A DNA stretch of 64,000 nt from CAG-791 sp002390025 (lineage in GTDB: Bacteria; Bacillota; Clostridia; Lachnospirales; Lachnospiraceae). A program made the position numbers and the translations under genes. The DNA lies in the NCBI GenBank assembly GCA_946543465.1, contig CAMNLR010000160.1, positions 1 to 64,000 on the forward strand. Reading direction: 5' to 3'. Of the stretch, positions 1 to 7,085 are shown one piece after another (position 1 is the stretch's first letter; every line of letters begins with the position of its first letter). The notes beneath the pieces are model-generated. The model made no database searches and was not told the origin of the DNA. It saw only the letters and a program-made list of their open reading frames with translations.

Positions 1-53
1 AGCTCGTCGGGCTCATAACCCGAAGGTCGGAGGTTCAAATCCTCCCCCCGCTA
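1..53 (+). tRNA. Initiator tRNA-fMet (CAT), 5' end outside window
   Basis: Only the 3' two thirds is present. The anticodon arm has the three consecutive G:C pairs (GGG ... CCC) flanking loop CTCATAA that mark initiator tRNAs, with anticodon CAT. The T arm (GGAGG/CCTCC around TTCAAAT) and the 3' acceptor strand CCCCGCT with discriminator A53 follow. CCA is not encoded. The gene is cut by the window edge. Confidence 0.93.
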
Positions 54-57
54 CTAT

Positions 58-130
<73 letters not shown>

Positions 131-140
131 TGTTTTTTTT

Positions 141-177
141 ACTCCTTTGCAGAGAGCCTCTGCATAGGGGTTTTTTT
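141..177 (+). terminator. Rho-independent terminator of the tRNA cluster
   Basis: ACTCC (141-145) pairs with GGGGT (167-171) and TGCAGAG (148-154) pairs with CTCTGCA (158-164). The stem is followed by a run of seven T. Confidence 0.85.
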
Positions 178-230
178 ATGTTCGGACGCAGGCAGGAAAG
201 CATGTCGCTGATGCTGCTGCGCCCGTGCGT

Positions 231-256
231 GAGTCTCGCTTAGGAGACTCTTTTTT
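231..256 (+). terminator. Second intrinsic terminator 55 nt further on
   Basis: GAGTCTC (231-237), loop GCTTAG, GAGACTC (244-250), then six T. It is either a backup terminator for the tRNA cluster or the end of a very short transcript lying between 178 and 250. Confidence 0.85.
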
Positions 257-262
257 ATACAG

Positions 263-291
263 TTGCCAAGCTGACCCTTGTCGCATAAAAT
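263..291 (+). promoter_or_regulatory. Probable sigma-A promoter of the first yfhO-type gene
   Basis: The -35 TTGCCA (263-268), a 17-nt spacer and the -10 TAAAAT (286-291) place the start near 298, 46 nt ahead of the coding region and just after a terminator. Confidence 0.6.
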
Positions 292-343
292 GAATAGATG
301 AACAATGGCGGGCATCTGCCGCACTTTAACAGGTGGTATTCTA

Positions 344-3300
344 ATGAATGAAAATGATCTTACAATAGATATGGATACAGATAAGGATCTAGACAAGGGC
401 ATGGACGAGGCTGCAGTCGCAAAGACTGACGCAGCTGCAGCTGAAAAGGCTGACACAGCCGCTGTCGAAAAGACAGATACAGCTGCAGCCGAAAAGAGCG
501 ATGCAGGCGCAACAGAAGAAGTGTCTGCAGGTCTTCCCGCAGGTCCGGTGCATCGGAACCTGTTTGTGAAGTTTCTGCTCAGCTGTGTTTCGTTTCTGCT
601 TGTCTTCGGGATCGTCAATCTGGTCTATTTTATGCTGGGCATGGAGCCCTTCGGGACAAAGTCAGTCGCCATTGACGATGCCAAGATTCAGTACATAGAC
701 TTTTTCACCTATTATGTTGACGTTCTGAAGGGGACCCGGTCGCTGAATTATGATTTCAGCAATATGCTGGGCGGCAGCTCTGCAGGCCTTTTCAGTTATT
801 ATCTGGCCTCTCCCTTTAATCTGCTGCTGTACTTTTTCGGCAAAGGGGGAGTTTACCGGTTTTTCAATGTCGCAGCGGCCCTGAAGCTGGCGACAGCCGG
901 AGCGACCTTCTCATGGTTTCTGCAGCGTCGTTTTGAGGACAGGATCCGTCCTGTATTTGTAGTTGCACTCTCCATGGGATATGGTCTGATGCAGTATCAG
1001 GTAGCCCAGAGCAGCAACATCATGTGGCTGGACGGTGTCTATATGCTGCCGCTGATCCTCCTGGGCGTGTATGAAGTGATCCACAGGAAAACGGTCTGGA
1101 GGCTGGTGCTGACTGTGGCAGTCTGCATTTTCTGCAACTGGTACATTGCCGGCATTAATTGTCTGTTTTCCGGAATCTGGTTCCTGTTTGAGTTCTTTTT
1201 CCAGGATGAACTGATCCCGGAGCGCAAAAAGCCTGTGAATGCCCTTCCGGACCGAAGGTACAGCGGAAGGCGCAGGCGCGCCACGAGGCCGCAGCTGGGA
1301 ATCACGGCATTTGTTGTCTCTGCCTGCCGTTATTTCTGGGGCATGGGACTGGGCGTAGCCATGAGTTCCATACTGTTTCTTCCGACCATCAGTGCCATGC
1401 GGCAGGGCAAGGGACAGTACAAGGAGATTGAGTTTCTGACGGGATTTGCCGGGGATCTTCTCTCGGCAGTACGCGGCTATGTGATCGGAAATGCAGGTGA
1501 CACCAAAGGACCCGGACATGCCGCGCTGTTCTGCGGAGGGCTTGCGCTGATCGGAGCATCGGCCCTCATCTTTTCCGGTTCCTGCAGGATCCGGCAGAAA
1601 ATTGCCTATCTGGTGCTGCTGGGGGTTTGTTTCCTCATGCTGTACTGGGAGCCCGCGACACTGGTGTTCTCACTTCTGAAGAGGGCTGACAGCTATTGGT
1701 ACAGATACAGTTATCTGGTCTGTTTTGTCCTTCTTTTCGGCGCCGGGGCTTATCTGAGCCGTGCGGAGGGTGACCGCTGGTCAAAGGCTTTTGTTATTCT
1801 GCTCTCTCTCTTATATATCGCGGGAATGCTGAAACTCAACGGCATTCACTTTGCGGATTTCAGGGAGCAGGGGCTGGCGCTGGTACAGGCCAACAGAGCG
1901 GTCTTTGCGACTGCAGGAGCGTCCATCGTGCTGGCCGTGCTGACGGTGATTCTGCTCTCTCTGAAACCCGGATCGAAAGCCGGCGGAGCCGGTATACGGA
2001 GGATAACAGGCCTTTTGGCAGGCCTTCTGCTGCTGGCTGTCACGGGAGCGGAGCTCTGGGCAAACGCCAGGCTGTTCTGGCAGGATCACATGGATGATTC
2101 GCAGACACTTTACATGGAATATTCGAAGGGACTGCAGGCGCAGCTTGCACAGCTGCGGGCTGTGGACGGCGGGTATTATCGGATCGCACAGGACAGGACG
2201 CGCTGGCATTATGTGGATCAGGACGACCTGACTGCCTATTTCAATGATTCACTCGCACAGAACTACTGGTCCAATACGGCTTATACTTCAAGCCCGGACA
2301 AGGCCCAGCTGGATCTTATGTGGAAGCTGGGATACCGCGATGAGGCGGGATGCATGATGATCGTGCGCGATCCCATTCTTCCGTCGGATTCCTTCCTGGG
2401 TGTCAAATATTATCTGGAGAGCACGCCCGTCAGGGGGCTTGAGCCGGTGGAGGGCATTGCGCCTTTTAACGGACGCACTGTATACCGCAATCCCTACGCG
2501 CTTCCCATGGCATTTACATACGACGGATCCAAGCTCCCGACTATGAATTACAGCAGCACTTTTGCCTATCAGAACCAGCTGTTTTCGATTCTCAGCGGGA
2601 AAGAGACGACCCTGTATACGCCCCTTTCCTGGACGAGGGAAAACAAGGACAAGGTCACGTATTTCAACGTGTATATCCCCAAGGGCAATTATCTGGCTTA
2701 CGGCAATCTGCTGTGGCCTGAAAAAATGGGCGGTCTCATGTCGATCAACGGCAGCAGTGCATTCGGATACTGCCGCTGGATGTCCCCCGCGGCATTCCTG
2801 ATCAGAAGCCGTGAGGAGCAGGCAAAGTCCACTGCCTCCGAGAGTCTGCAGGCAGCTGCAGCGGCAAAGGCAGAAGCAAAAGCCGGGGCAGGGCAGGAAG
2901 CGGATGGCAAAAAGGCAGGATCGCAGACTCCTGCTGCAGAGGCCGGTGCGCAGCCCGCTGCGGAGACAGTGAATGAAAAAGAGCTGCAGAAAGCTGAGCT
3001 GGAACAGGCCGCAGCGGCCTATGACAGGGAGGCGGCGGCTTCCCTCAGGGGCGACAGCTATGCGGATCTGCGCACAGTTGTTTTCCGCCGGGAGAATGAT
3101 GTACTTTTCAAAGATTATCAGTTCTACGGACTGAACCTCGATGTGCTGCAGGAAGCGGTGGACAGGATCCGCTCCGGAGAAGTGGATGAAAAGAATCTGA
3201 AGATCGAAAACGGACATGTCACCTGTTCTCTGGAAGGAAGGACCGGACAGAGTCTCTGCCTTCTGGTGCCGTGGTCAAAGGGTTGGCACGCCTTCCGGAA

Positions 3301-3550
3301 CGGGGAAGCGATCCAGCCGGATATCGTGGCCGGCACTATGATCACGATCCCTCTGCTGAACGGACAGAATGTGGTTGAGCTCAAATACGAAATCCCCTAT
3401 GTGCGCGAAGGAATGTATATTTCCGCTGCCGCAGCCGGTGTATTGCTGCTCGACATCCTGTTAAGACTGGCTGATTCAAGAAAGAAAAGAAAAAAGAGAA
3501 AAAACAGAAAAAACAAAAAGAACAGGAAGCAGACAGGCGGCAGGCAATGA
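344..3550 (+). CDS. YfhO-family membrane glycosyltransferase-like protein (paralogue 1)
   Basis: A 1068-residue polytopic protein of the YfhO family (GT-C superfamily). In Bacillus and Listeria such proteins move a sugar from an undecaprenyl-phosphate carrier onto lipoteichoic acid outside the membrane. ATG 344 is chosen because AGGTGG (331-336) sits 7 nt upstream; an in-frame ATG at 305 lacks such a site. The acidic/Ala-rich N-terminus (about residues 1-65) carries repeats of the type AAAEKxDTA. About a dozen membrane segments follow, with an early acidic motif DDAKIQY in the first outer loop where GT-C enzymes keep their catalytic acid. The soluble C-terminal half holds an Ala/Glu/Lys-rich insert near residues 825-900. 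After a last membrane segment the chain ends in a strongly basic tail (KKRKKRKNRKNKKNRK). The acceptor is unknown; LTA or another wall polymer is inference. Confidence 0.85.
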   Translation: MNENDLTIDMDTDKDLDKGMDEAAVAKTDAAAAEKADTAAVEKTDTAAAEKSDAGATEEVSAGLPAGPVHRNLFVKFLLSCVSFLLVFGIVNLVYFMLGMEPFGTKSVAIDDAKIQYIDFFTYYVDVLKGTRSLNYDFSNMLGGSSAGLFSYYLASPFNLLLYFFGKGGVYRFFNVAAALKLATAGATFSWFLQRRFEDRIRPVFVVALSMGYGLMQYQVAQSSNIMWLDGVYMLPLILLGVYEVIHRKTVWRLVLTVAVCIFCNWYIAGINCLFSGIWFLFEFFFQDELIPERKKPVNALPDRRYSGRRRRATRPQLGITAFVVSACRYFWGMGLGVAMSSILFLPTISAMRQGKGQYKEIEFLTGFAGDLLSAVRGYVIGNAGDTKGPGHAALFCGGLALIGASALIFSGSCRIRQKIAYLVLLGVCFLMLYWEPATLVFSLLKRADSYWYRYSYLVCFVLLFGAGAYLSRAEGDRWSKAFVILLSLLYIAGMLKLNGIHFADFREQGLALVQANRAVFATAGASIVLAVLTVILLSLKPGSKAGGAGIRRITGLLAGLLLLAVTGAELWANARLFWQDHMDDSQTLYMEYSKGLQAQLAQLRAVDGGYYRIAQDRTRWHYVDQDDLTAYFNDSLAQNYWSNTAYTSSPDKAQLDLMWKLGYRDEAGCMMIVRDPILPSDSFLGVKYYLESTPVRGLEPVEGIAPFNGRTVYRNPYALPMAFTYDGSKLPTMNYSSTFAYQNQLFSILSGKETTLYTPLSWTRENKDKVTYFNVYIPKGNYLAYGNLLWPEKMGGLMSINGSSAFGYCRWMSPAAFLIRSREEQAKSTASESLQAAAAAKAEAKAGAGQEADGKKAGSQTPAAEAGAQPAAETVNEKELQKAELEQAAAAYDREAAASLRGDSYADLRTVVFRRENDVLFKDYQFYGLNLDVLQEAVDRIRSGEVDEKNLKIENGHVTCSLEGRTGQSLCLLVPWSKGWHAFRNGEAIQPDIVAGTMITIPLLNGQNVVELKYEIPYVREGMYISAAAAGVLLLDILLRLADSRKKRKKRKNRKNKKNRKQTGGRQ

Positions 3551-3599
3551 CACGGCGGGGTCGGAGCAGCAGGCAATGACACGGCAGGGCCGGCAGAGC
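3541..3599 (+). repeat. 29-bp tandem duplication across the yfhO stop codon
   Basis: CAGGCAATGACACGGCGGGG at 3541 recurs at 3570 as CAGGCAATGACACGGCAGGG. The first copy contains the stop of the upstream gene and the second contains the likely ATG (3576) of the gtrA-type gene. Confidence 0.7.
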
Positions 3600-4118
3600 G
3601 GGACAGAAGAGAATTGCTTCAGGATGGAAAGGACAAAAGGGTTTATGCTGGAATCCACTGACAAAACGAATGATCGCGGCAATGAAGTGAAGGACAAAAA
3701 GCAGCCGGGAAACCGCCTGGTCCGGCTTCTGACCTCGGAGGGAATGCGGTATCTCTTTATAGGAGGCTGCACGACCCTGGTCAATCTGGTGGTCTTTACG
3801 ATCCTGTGCCGCGTAATACATCTGGAAGTCAATATCAGCAACATCATTTCGGTGTCGGTCTCCATTCTCTTTGCCTATGTGACCAACAAGCTCATCGTGT
3901 TCCGGTCGCACTGCAGCAGCTTTGGAGAGCTTGCAGCGGAGTGCGCCCGCTTTATCGGTGCCAGGCTTGCCACCATGGTCATCGAGGTTGGCGGCGTGTA
4001 TGTGCTGTATAATATCATCCATCAGGATGAGCTGGTCGCAAAACTGGAGACGCAGGTGCTGGTCGTGATCGGGAATTATTTTATCAGCCGTTTCCTCGTC
4101 TTCCGCGACAGGAAATGA
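3576..4118 (+). CDS. GtrA/GtcA-family lipid-linked sugar flippase
   Basis: A 180-residue small membrane protein of the GtrA family. The core begins at about residue 53 with GMRYLFIGG and contains four predicted membrane helices and the family signature FAYVTNKLIVF; it ends FLVFRDRK. GtrA/GtcA proteins are believed to flip undecaprenyl-phosphate-sugar to the outer face. It lies between a YfhO-type gene and a CsbB-type GT2 gene, the three-part arrangement known for wall teichoic/lipoteichoic acid glycosylation. The start is uncertain: ATG 3576 has GGAG 9 nt upstream but gives about 50 polar extra residues, while ATG 3624 and ATG 3645 give shorter N-termini. The upstream stretch is duplicated DNA, so the extra residues may be recent. 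Confidence 0.85.
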   Translation: MTRQGRQSGTEENCFRMERTKGFMLESTDKTNDRGNEVKDKKQPGNRLVRLLTSEGMRYLFIGGCTTLVNLVVFTILCRVIHLEVNISNIISVSVSILFAYVTNKLIVFRSHCSSFGELAAECARFIGARLATMVIEVGGVYVLYNIIHQDELVAKLETQVLVVIGNYFISRFLVFRDRK

Positions 4119-4247
4119 CAGAGCAAAAGACCGGCAGATGCAGATGATTGATCCCCGCAAGACAGGAGAGATCCGCAAACCGTTTCACACGCGGTTTTTA
4201 CATAATGACATTTTGACATCATGTATTGAGAAGAGGAACGAACGAGA

Positions 4248-5198
4248 ATGCTTTTATCCGTAATTGTGCCCTGCTACAACGAAGAGGGGAACATCGACCT
4301 GTTTTATGACGAGACCGTAAAGGCGCTCGGGGATCTGATGCCGGACACGGAACTGATTTTTGTGAACGACGGCAGTAAGGATGCGACGATTACAAAGCTG
4401 CGGGCTCTCTGCGCCAGAGCGGAGTACCGGGTGCGTGTGGTCAGTTTTTCCCGCAATTTCGGCAAGGAGGCTGCCCTTCTGGCAGGCCTGCGGGCTTCGC
4501 AGGGAACTTTCACATCGATCATCGATGCAGACCTGCAGCAGAATCCCGCATATATTCTGGATATGATGGAGATTCTGGACAAGCATCCCGAGTACGACGC
4601 AGTTGCCGCCTATCAGGAGGAACGCCGCGAGGGCTTCCTTATTTCCTTTTTCAAAAAATCCTTTTACAAGGTGATAGACAGTCTGACGGACGTAAAGATC
4701 ATGCAGGCGGCCAGTGATTTCAGACTTTTGAGAAGACCGGTGGTGGACGCGATCCTTGCGCTTCCGGAAAAGTGCCGTTTTTCCAAGGGAATCTTCGCAT
4801 GGGTGGGGTTTGAGACCTACTACATGCCCTATGAGGTGGAAGAGCGTGCAAGCGGCACATCGAAATGGAATTTCTGGAAACTCATGATGTATGCGTTTGA
4901 CGGAATCATAGCATTCTCAAACAAACCGTTGGTCATGTCCTCGATCGCGGGAGTTTTTCTGTTCGCGATCGCCATTCTGTATCTGATCATTATTGTCATC
5001 AAGACTCTTCTCTGGGGCGACCCGGTGGCCGGATTCCCTACGCTTGCCTGTCTGATCCTGATGCTGTCGGGAATCCAGCTTCTGAGTGTCGGAATTCTGG
5101 GCCAGTATCTGGCCAAGAGTTATACTGAGAGCAAGGGAAGACCTGTCTTTATTATCAAGGAGGAGCTGGACAACGGCTCTCAGCAGGATCTTCCGTGA
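4248..5198 (+). CDS. GT2 family polyprenyl-phosphate glycosyltransferase (CsbB/GtrB type)
   Basis: 316 residues. The GT-A domain starts at once (MLLSVIVPCYNEEGN) with VNDGSKD, the metal-binding DADLQ and the conserved segment RFSKGIFAWVGF. Two membrane helices follow (about residues 228-295), as in CsbB, GtrB and GtlA. The expected reaction is transfer of a nucleotide sugar to undecaprenyl phosphate on the inner face of the membrane. An AGAGG-type site precedes the ATG. The sugar cannot be told from sequence. Together with the upstream GtrA and YfhO genes it completes one glycosylation set, and a second GT2 of the same type lies at 13446-14399. Confidence 0.9.
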   Translation: MLLSVIVPCYNEEGNIDLFYDETVKALGDLMPDTELIFVNDGSKDATITKLRALCARAEYRVRVVSFSRNFGKEAALLAGLRASQGTFTSIIDADLQQNPAYILDMMEILDKHPEYDAVAAYQEERREGFLISFFKKSFYKVIDSLTDVKIMQAASDFRLLRRPVVDAILALPEKCRFSKGIFAWVGFETYYMPYEVEERASGTSKWNFWKLMMYAFDGIIAFSNKPLVMSSIAGVFLFAIAILYLIIIVIKTLLWGDPVAGFPTLACLILMLSGIQLLSVGILGQYLAKSYTESKGRPVFIIKEELDNGSQQDLP

Positions 5199-5227
5199 AT
5201 TTTTCCAAAAAATTCCTGAAGCGGGGA

Positions 5228-5255
5228 GTCTCACGGTCCAAAAATTCCGTGAGAC
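5228..5255. other. Perfect 9-bp hairpin downstream of the GT2 gene
   Basis: GTCTCACGG (5228-5236) and CCGTGAGAC (5247-5255) are separated by 10 nt. No T run follows on either side, so it is not a classical terminator. It may protect the 3' end of the transcript. Confidence 0.5.
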
Positions 5256-5260
5256 CGAAA

Positions 5261-5349
5261 GCCCGTCAGGTTAAACTGTTGGATTAAACCCTGTTTGTTT
5301 AAAATCCCGTTGGATTTAAAGCCCGTTAGTTTAAAAGTCCGTTGGATCC
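5261..5349. repeat. Degenerate ~15-bp tandem repeat
   Basis: Six imperfect units built on CCCGTTGGTTTAAA lie in tandem between the GT2 stop and the bidirectional terminator. No coding potential is seen. Confidence 0.65.
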
Positions 5350-5365
5350 TGCAGGATTCGGACAT

Positions 5366-5414
5366 AAAAAAGCCGGAAGGCGCTGGTCAAAAACGATCCG
5401 CCTTCCGGTTTTTT
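5366..5414. terminator. Bidirectional intrinsic terminator
   Basis: CCGGAAGGCG (5373-5382) pairs with CGCCTTCCGG (5399-5408). A runs on the left and T runs on the right let it serve both the GT2 transcript (plus) and the luxS-mtnN transcript (minus). Confidence 0.88.
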
Positions 5415-5444
5415 TGCTTTTTTGACTTATACAGAGCGCGCAGG

Positions 5445-6164
5445 TCAGGCCTTTGACAGGCTGCGCACCATGTGGGATACGAGTTTTGCGCAGTTCTCAG
5501 CTGCCTGGTGTTCAAAGGTCTCGTAAGAGACATCGGCTTCTTCATCCGCTTTGTCGGAAATGGCGCGCAGAATGACGAAGGGGATCCCGTTGAGGTAGGC
5601 CGCATGTGCGATGGCAGCACCTTCCATCTCTGTGCAGAGGGCGTGGAAGGTGTCCGCGATGCGGTGCTTCTGCTGGGCTGTGCAGACGAACTGGTCGCCG
5701 CTGACGATCCGGCCCTCGAAGATACCGATTCCGGGGACCGCCTCCGTGACGGCCCTGATGGCGGCGGCGCGCAGGCCGGGATCTGCCGGGAAGCTCTTGA
5801 GGCCGTGCGGTGTTCCCATCTGGGGAATGACACCGGGTTCATATCCGAAAACAGTGACATCCATATCGTGGTACATGGCGTCCTCGGAAACCACGATGTC
5901 GCCGATATTGATGCTGTGGTCAAGGGAGCCGGCGATTCCGGTGTTGATCAGATGTGTGACATCGAAGCAGTTGACCAGAATCTGCGCGCAGACGGCGGCG
6001 TTGACTTTTCCGACGCCGCTCTTGACGATCACAACGTCCGTGCCGCCCAGTCTGCCGACATGAAACTTCATGCCGGCTTTTTCCACGATCTCCGAAGAGG
6101 TCATTTCCTCTGTCGTCAGTTTTTTGATTTCAAGATCCATTGCACCGATAATGCCGATTTTCAT
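5445..6164 (-). CDS. mtnN: 5'-methylthioadenosine/S-adenosylhomocysteine nucleosidase
   Basis: 239 residues, the usual length for MtnN/Pfs. The protein starts MKIGIIGAMDLEI and carries the nucleosidase motifs NTGIAGSLD, the substrate-binding TEMEGAAIAH and a late SDKADEEA. It hydrolyses SAH to S-ribosylhomocysteine plus adenine, and MTA in parallel, in the cytoplasm. AAAGGAGG lies just upstream of the ATG. It is the second gene after luxS on the minus strand (103-nt gap), so the two consecutive enzymes of the SAH-to-homocysteine route are probably co-transcribed from the luxS promoter. Transcription ends at the bidirectional terminator at 5366-5414. Confidence 0.95.
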   Translation of the reverse strand: MKIGIIGAMDLEIKKLTTEEMTSSEIVEKAGMKFHVGRLGGTDVVIVKSGVGKVNAAVCAQILVNCFDVTHLINTGIAGSLDHSINIGDIVVSEDAMYHDMDVTVFGYEPGVIPQMGTPHGLKSFPADPGLRAAAIRAVTEAVPGIGIFEGRIVSGDQFVCTAQQKHRIADTFHALCTEMEGAAIAHAAYLNGIPFVILRAISDKADEEADVSYETFEHQAAENCAKLVSHMVRSLSKA

Positions 6165-6201
6165 ATTGGTTTTGGAAACCTCCTTTTTTTATTCAGAGTG
6201 G

Positions 6202-6225
6202 AAAATATTGCCGATGCAATATTTT
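6202..6225. other. Hairpin between luxS and mtnN
   Basis: AAAATATTGC (6202-6211), loop CGAT, GCAATATTTT (6216-6225), a 10-bp perfect stem. The A/T flanks make it look like a weak terminator or a processing site that could set the luxS:mtnN ratio. Confidence 0.5.
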
Positions 6226-6267
6226 TCGCTCCCGCATCTGTGCTGCAGGGCGGTTATTCAGGCCCTG

Positions 6268-6753
6268 TTATTCAGGGTAGACGAGATGCTTCCCGTCGAT
6301 GCAGTAGAGGGTGTTTTCAAGATAGCGGGAGGCCAGCCAGGCGGCCATGCCCGGATTCTGGTCGAGATAGTTGCCGCAGTCGCGGGCGGCGGCGCCGGGG
6401 ATATCCCCCTCATAATCGCGGATAAACTCGTACATGGCAGTAATGAGCGGCACGATCTGTGCGGAAGTGTATTCACCCGCCATGAGCAGATAGAAACCCG
6501 TGCGGCAGCCCATGGGGCCGAAATAAACGATCCTGTCGCCGAAATCCGGGTCGCTGCGCAGGAAGGTGGCGCCCAGATGCTCGATCGTGTGCATTTCCGC
6601 CGTGTTCATGACGGGCTCGCGGTTGGGAGAAGTCATGCGCAGGTCAAAGGTTGTGATGGCTGTATCTCCGTAGCGGTCCACGCGGGACACATAGATCCCC
6701 GGCTCCAGCAGCAGATGGTTGATAGTAAAACTTGTGATCTTTTTCAGCTCCAA
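6268..6753 (-). CDS. luxS: S-ribosylhomocysteine lyase LuxS
   Basis: 161 residues. LuxS is a cytoplasmic metalloenzyme that splits S-ribosylhomocysteine into homocysteine and DPD, the precursor of autoinducer-2. The metal ligands are visible as H55 and H59 of HTIEH and C126 of RDCGNY; E58 is the catalytic acid/base and C83 of MGCRTG the catalytic cysteine. The start is TTG at 6753, with GGAGG (6761-6765) 7 nt upstream; the only nearby ATG is out of frame. It pairs with mtnN downstream and sits on the opposite strand inside the glycosylation cluster. Confidence 0.97.
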   Translation of the reverse strand: MELKKITSFTINHLLLEPGIYVSRVDRYGDTAITTFDLRMTSPNREPVMNTAEMHTIEHLGATFLRSDPDFGDRIVYFGPMGCRTGFYLLMAGEYTSAQIVPLITAMYEFIRDYEGDIPGAAARDCGNYLDQNPGMAAWLASRYLENTLYCIDGKHLVYPE

Positions 6754-6830
6754 GGGTATTCCTCCGATTCATTGTTTGTATAGAACGGGCTTGAGGCGCC
6801 TTAGGCGGGATCGGCCCGTGTGACTATCAC

Positions 6831-6859
6831 ATTTTAACAGGGAACGATGCGGCGCGCAA
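6831..6859 (-). promoter_or_regulatory. Probable luxS-mtnN promoter
   Basis: On the minus strand the -35 is TTGCGC, the spacer 17 nt and the -10 TAAAAT, preceded by TGT (extended -10). This gives a leader of about 70 nt before the TTG start of luxS. Confidence 0.55.
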
Positions 6860-6926
6860 TTGTTACTGTGAGGGGGCTGCCGGGCGAGCTGCCGGGGGTG
6901 CTTCCTGCCCTGCGAGCTGTCCGGAC

Positions 6927-6974
6927 CCTCGTTTGGGTCCTCGTCTGAGCCCTTGTTTGTGCCCGAGTTTAACG
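6927..6974. repeat. 12-bp imperfect tandem repeat between divergent luxS and yfhO
   Basis: Four 12-bp units resembling CCTCGTTTGGGT lie in the 332-nt gap between luxS and the second yfhO gene. Apart from these repeats, a GC-rich stretch (6850-6920) and the two promoters, nothing else is seen in the gap. Confidence 0.55.
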
Positions 6975-7001
6975 TTTTTTAAGCGGAAAAGCCGTTTCTG
7001 T

Positions 7002-7009
7002 GGTACAAT
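7002..7009 (+). promoter_or_regulatory. Possible extended -10 promoter of the second yfhO gene
   Basis: TGGTACAAT carries the TGn extension and a TACAAT -10 hexamer, about 75 nt upstream of the ATG at 7086. No good -35 is seen at 16-18 nt. Confidence 0.35.
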
Positions 7010-7085
7010 CATAAAGACTATATCTTTCGGGACTTTGCAGCTTTGAACATACGCAGTTTATGAACCCGTGTCATGGAGTTGAAAT

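Noticed and set aside
139..618. Minus-strand open frame over the yfhO start
   Set aside because: It is composed of Ala/Ser-rich sequence complementary to the repeat-coding N-terminus of the YfhO protein and covers two terminators and a promoter.
5472..6783. Plus-strand open frames of 237-317 codons opposite mtnN and luxS
   Set aside because: They are complements of well-supported enzymes with intact catalytic motifs; no ribosome binding site or family match.
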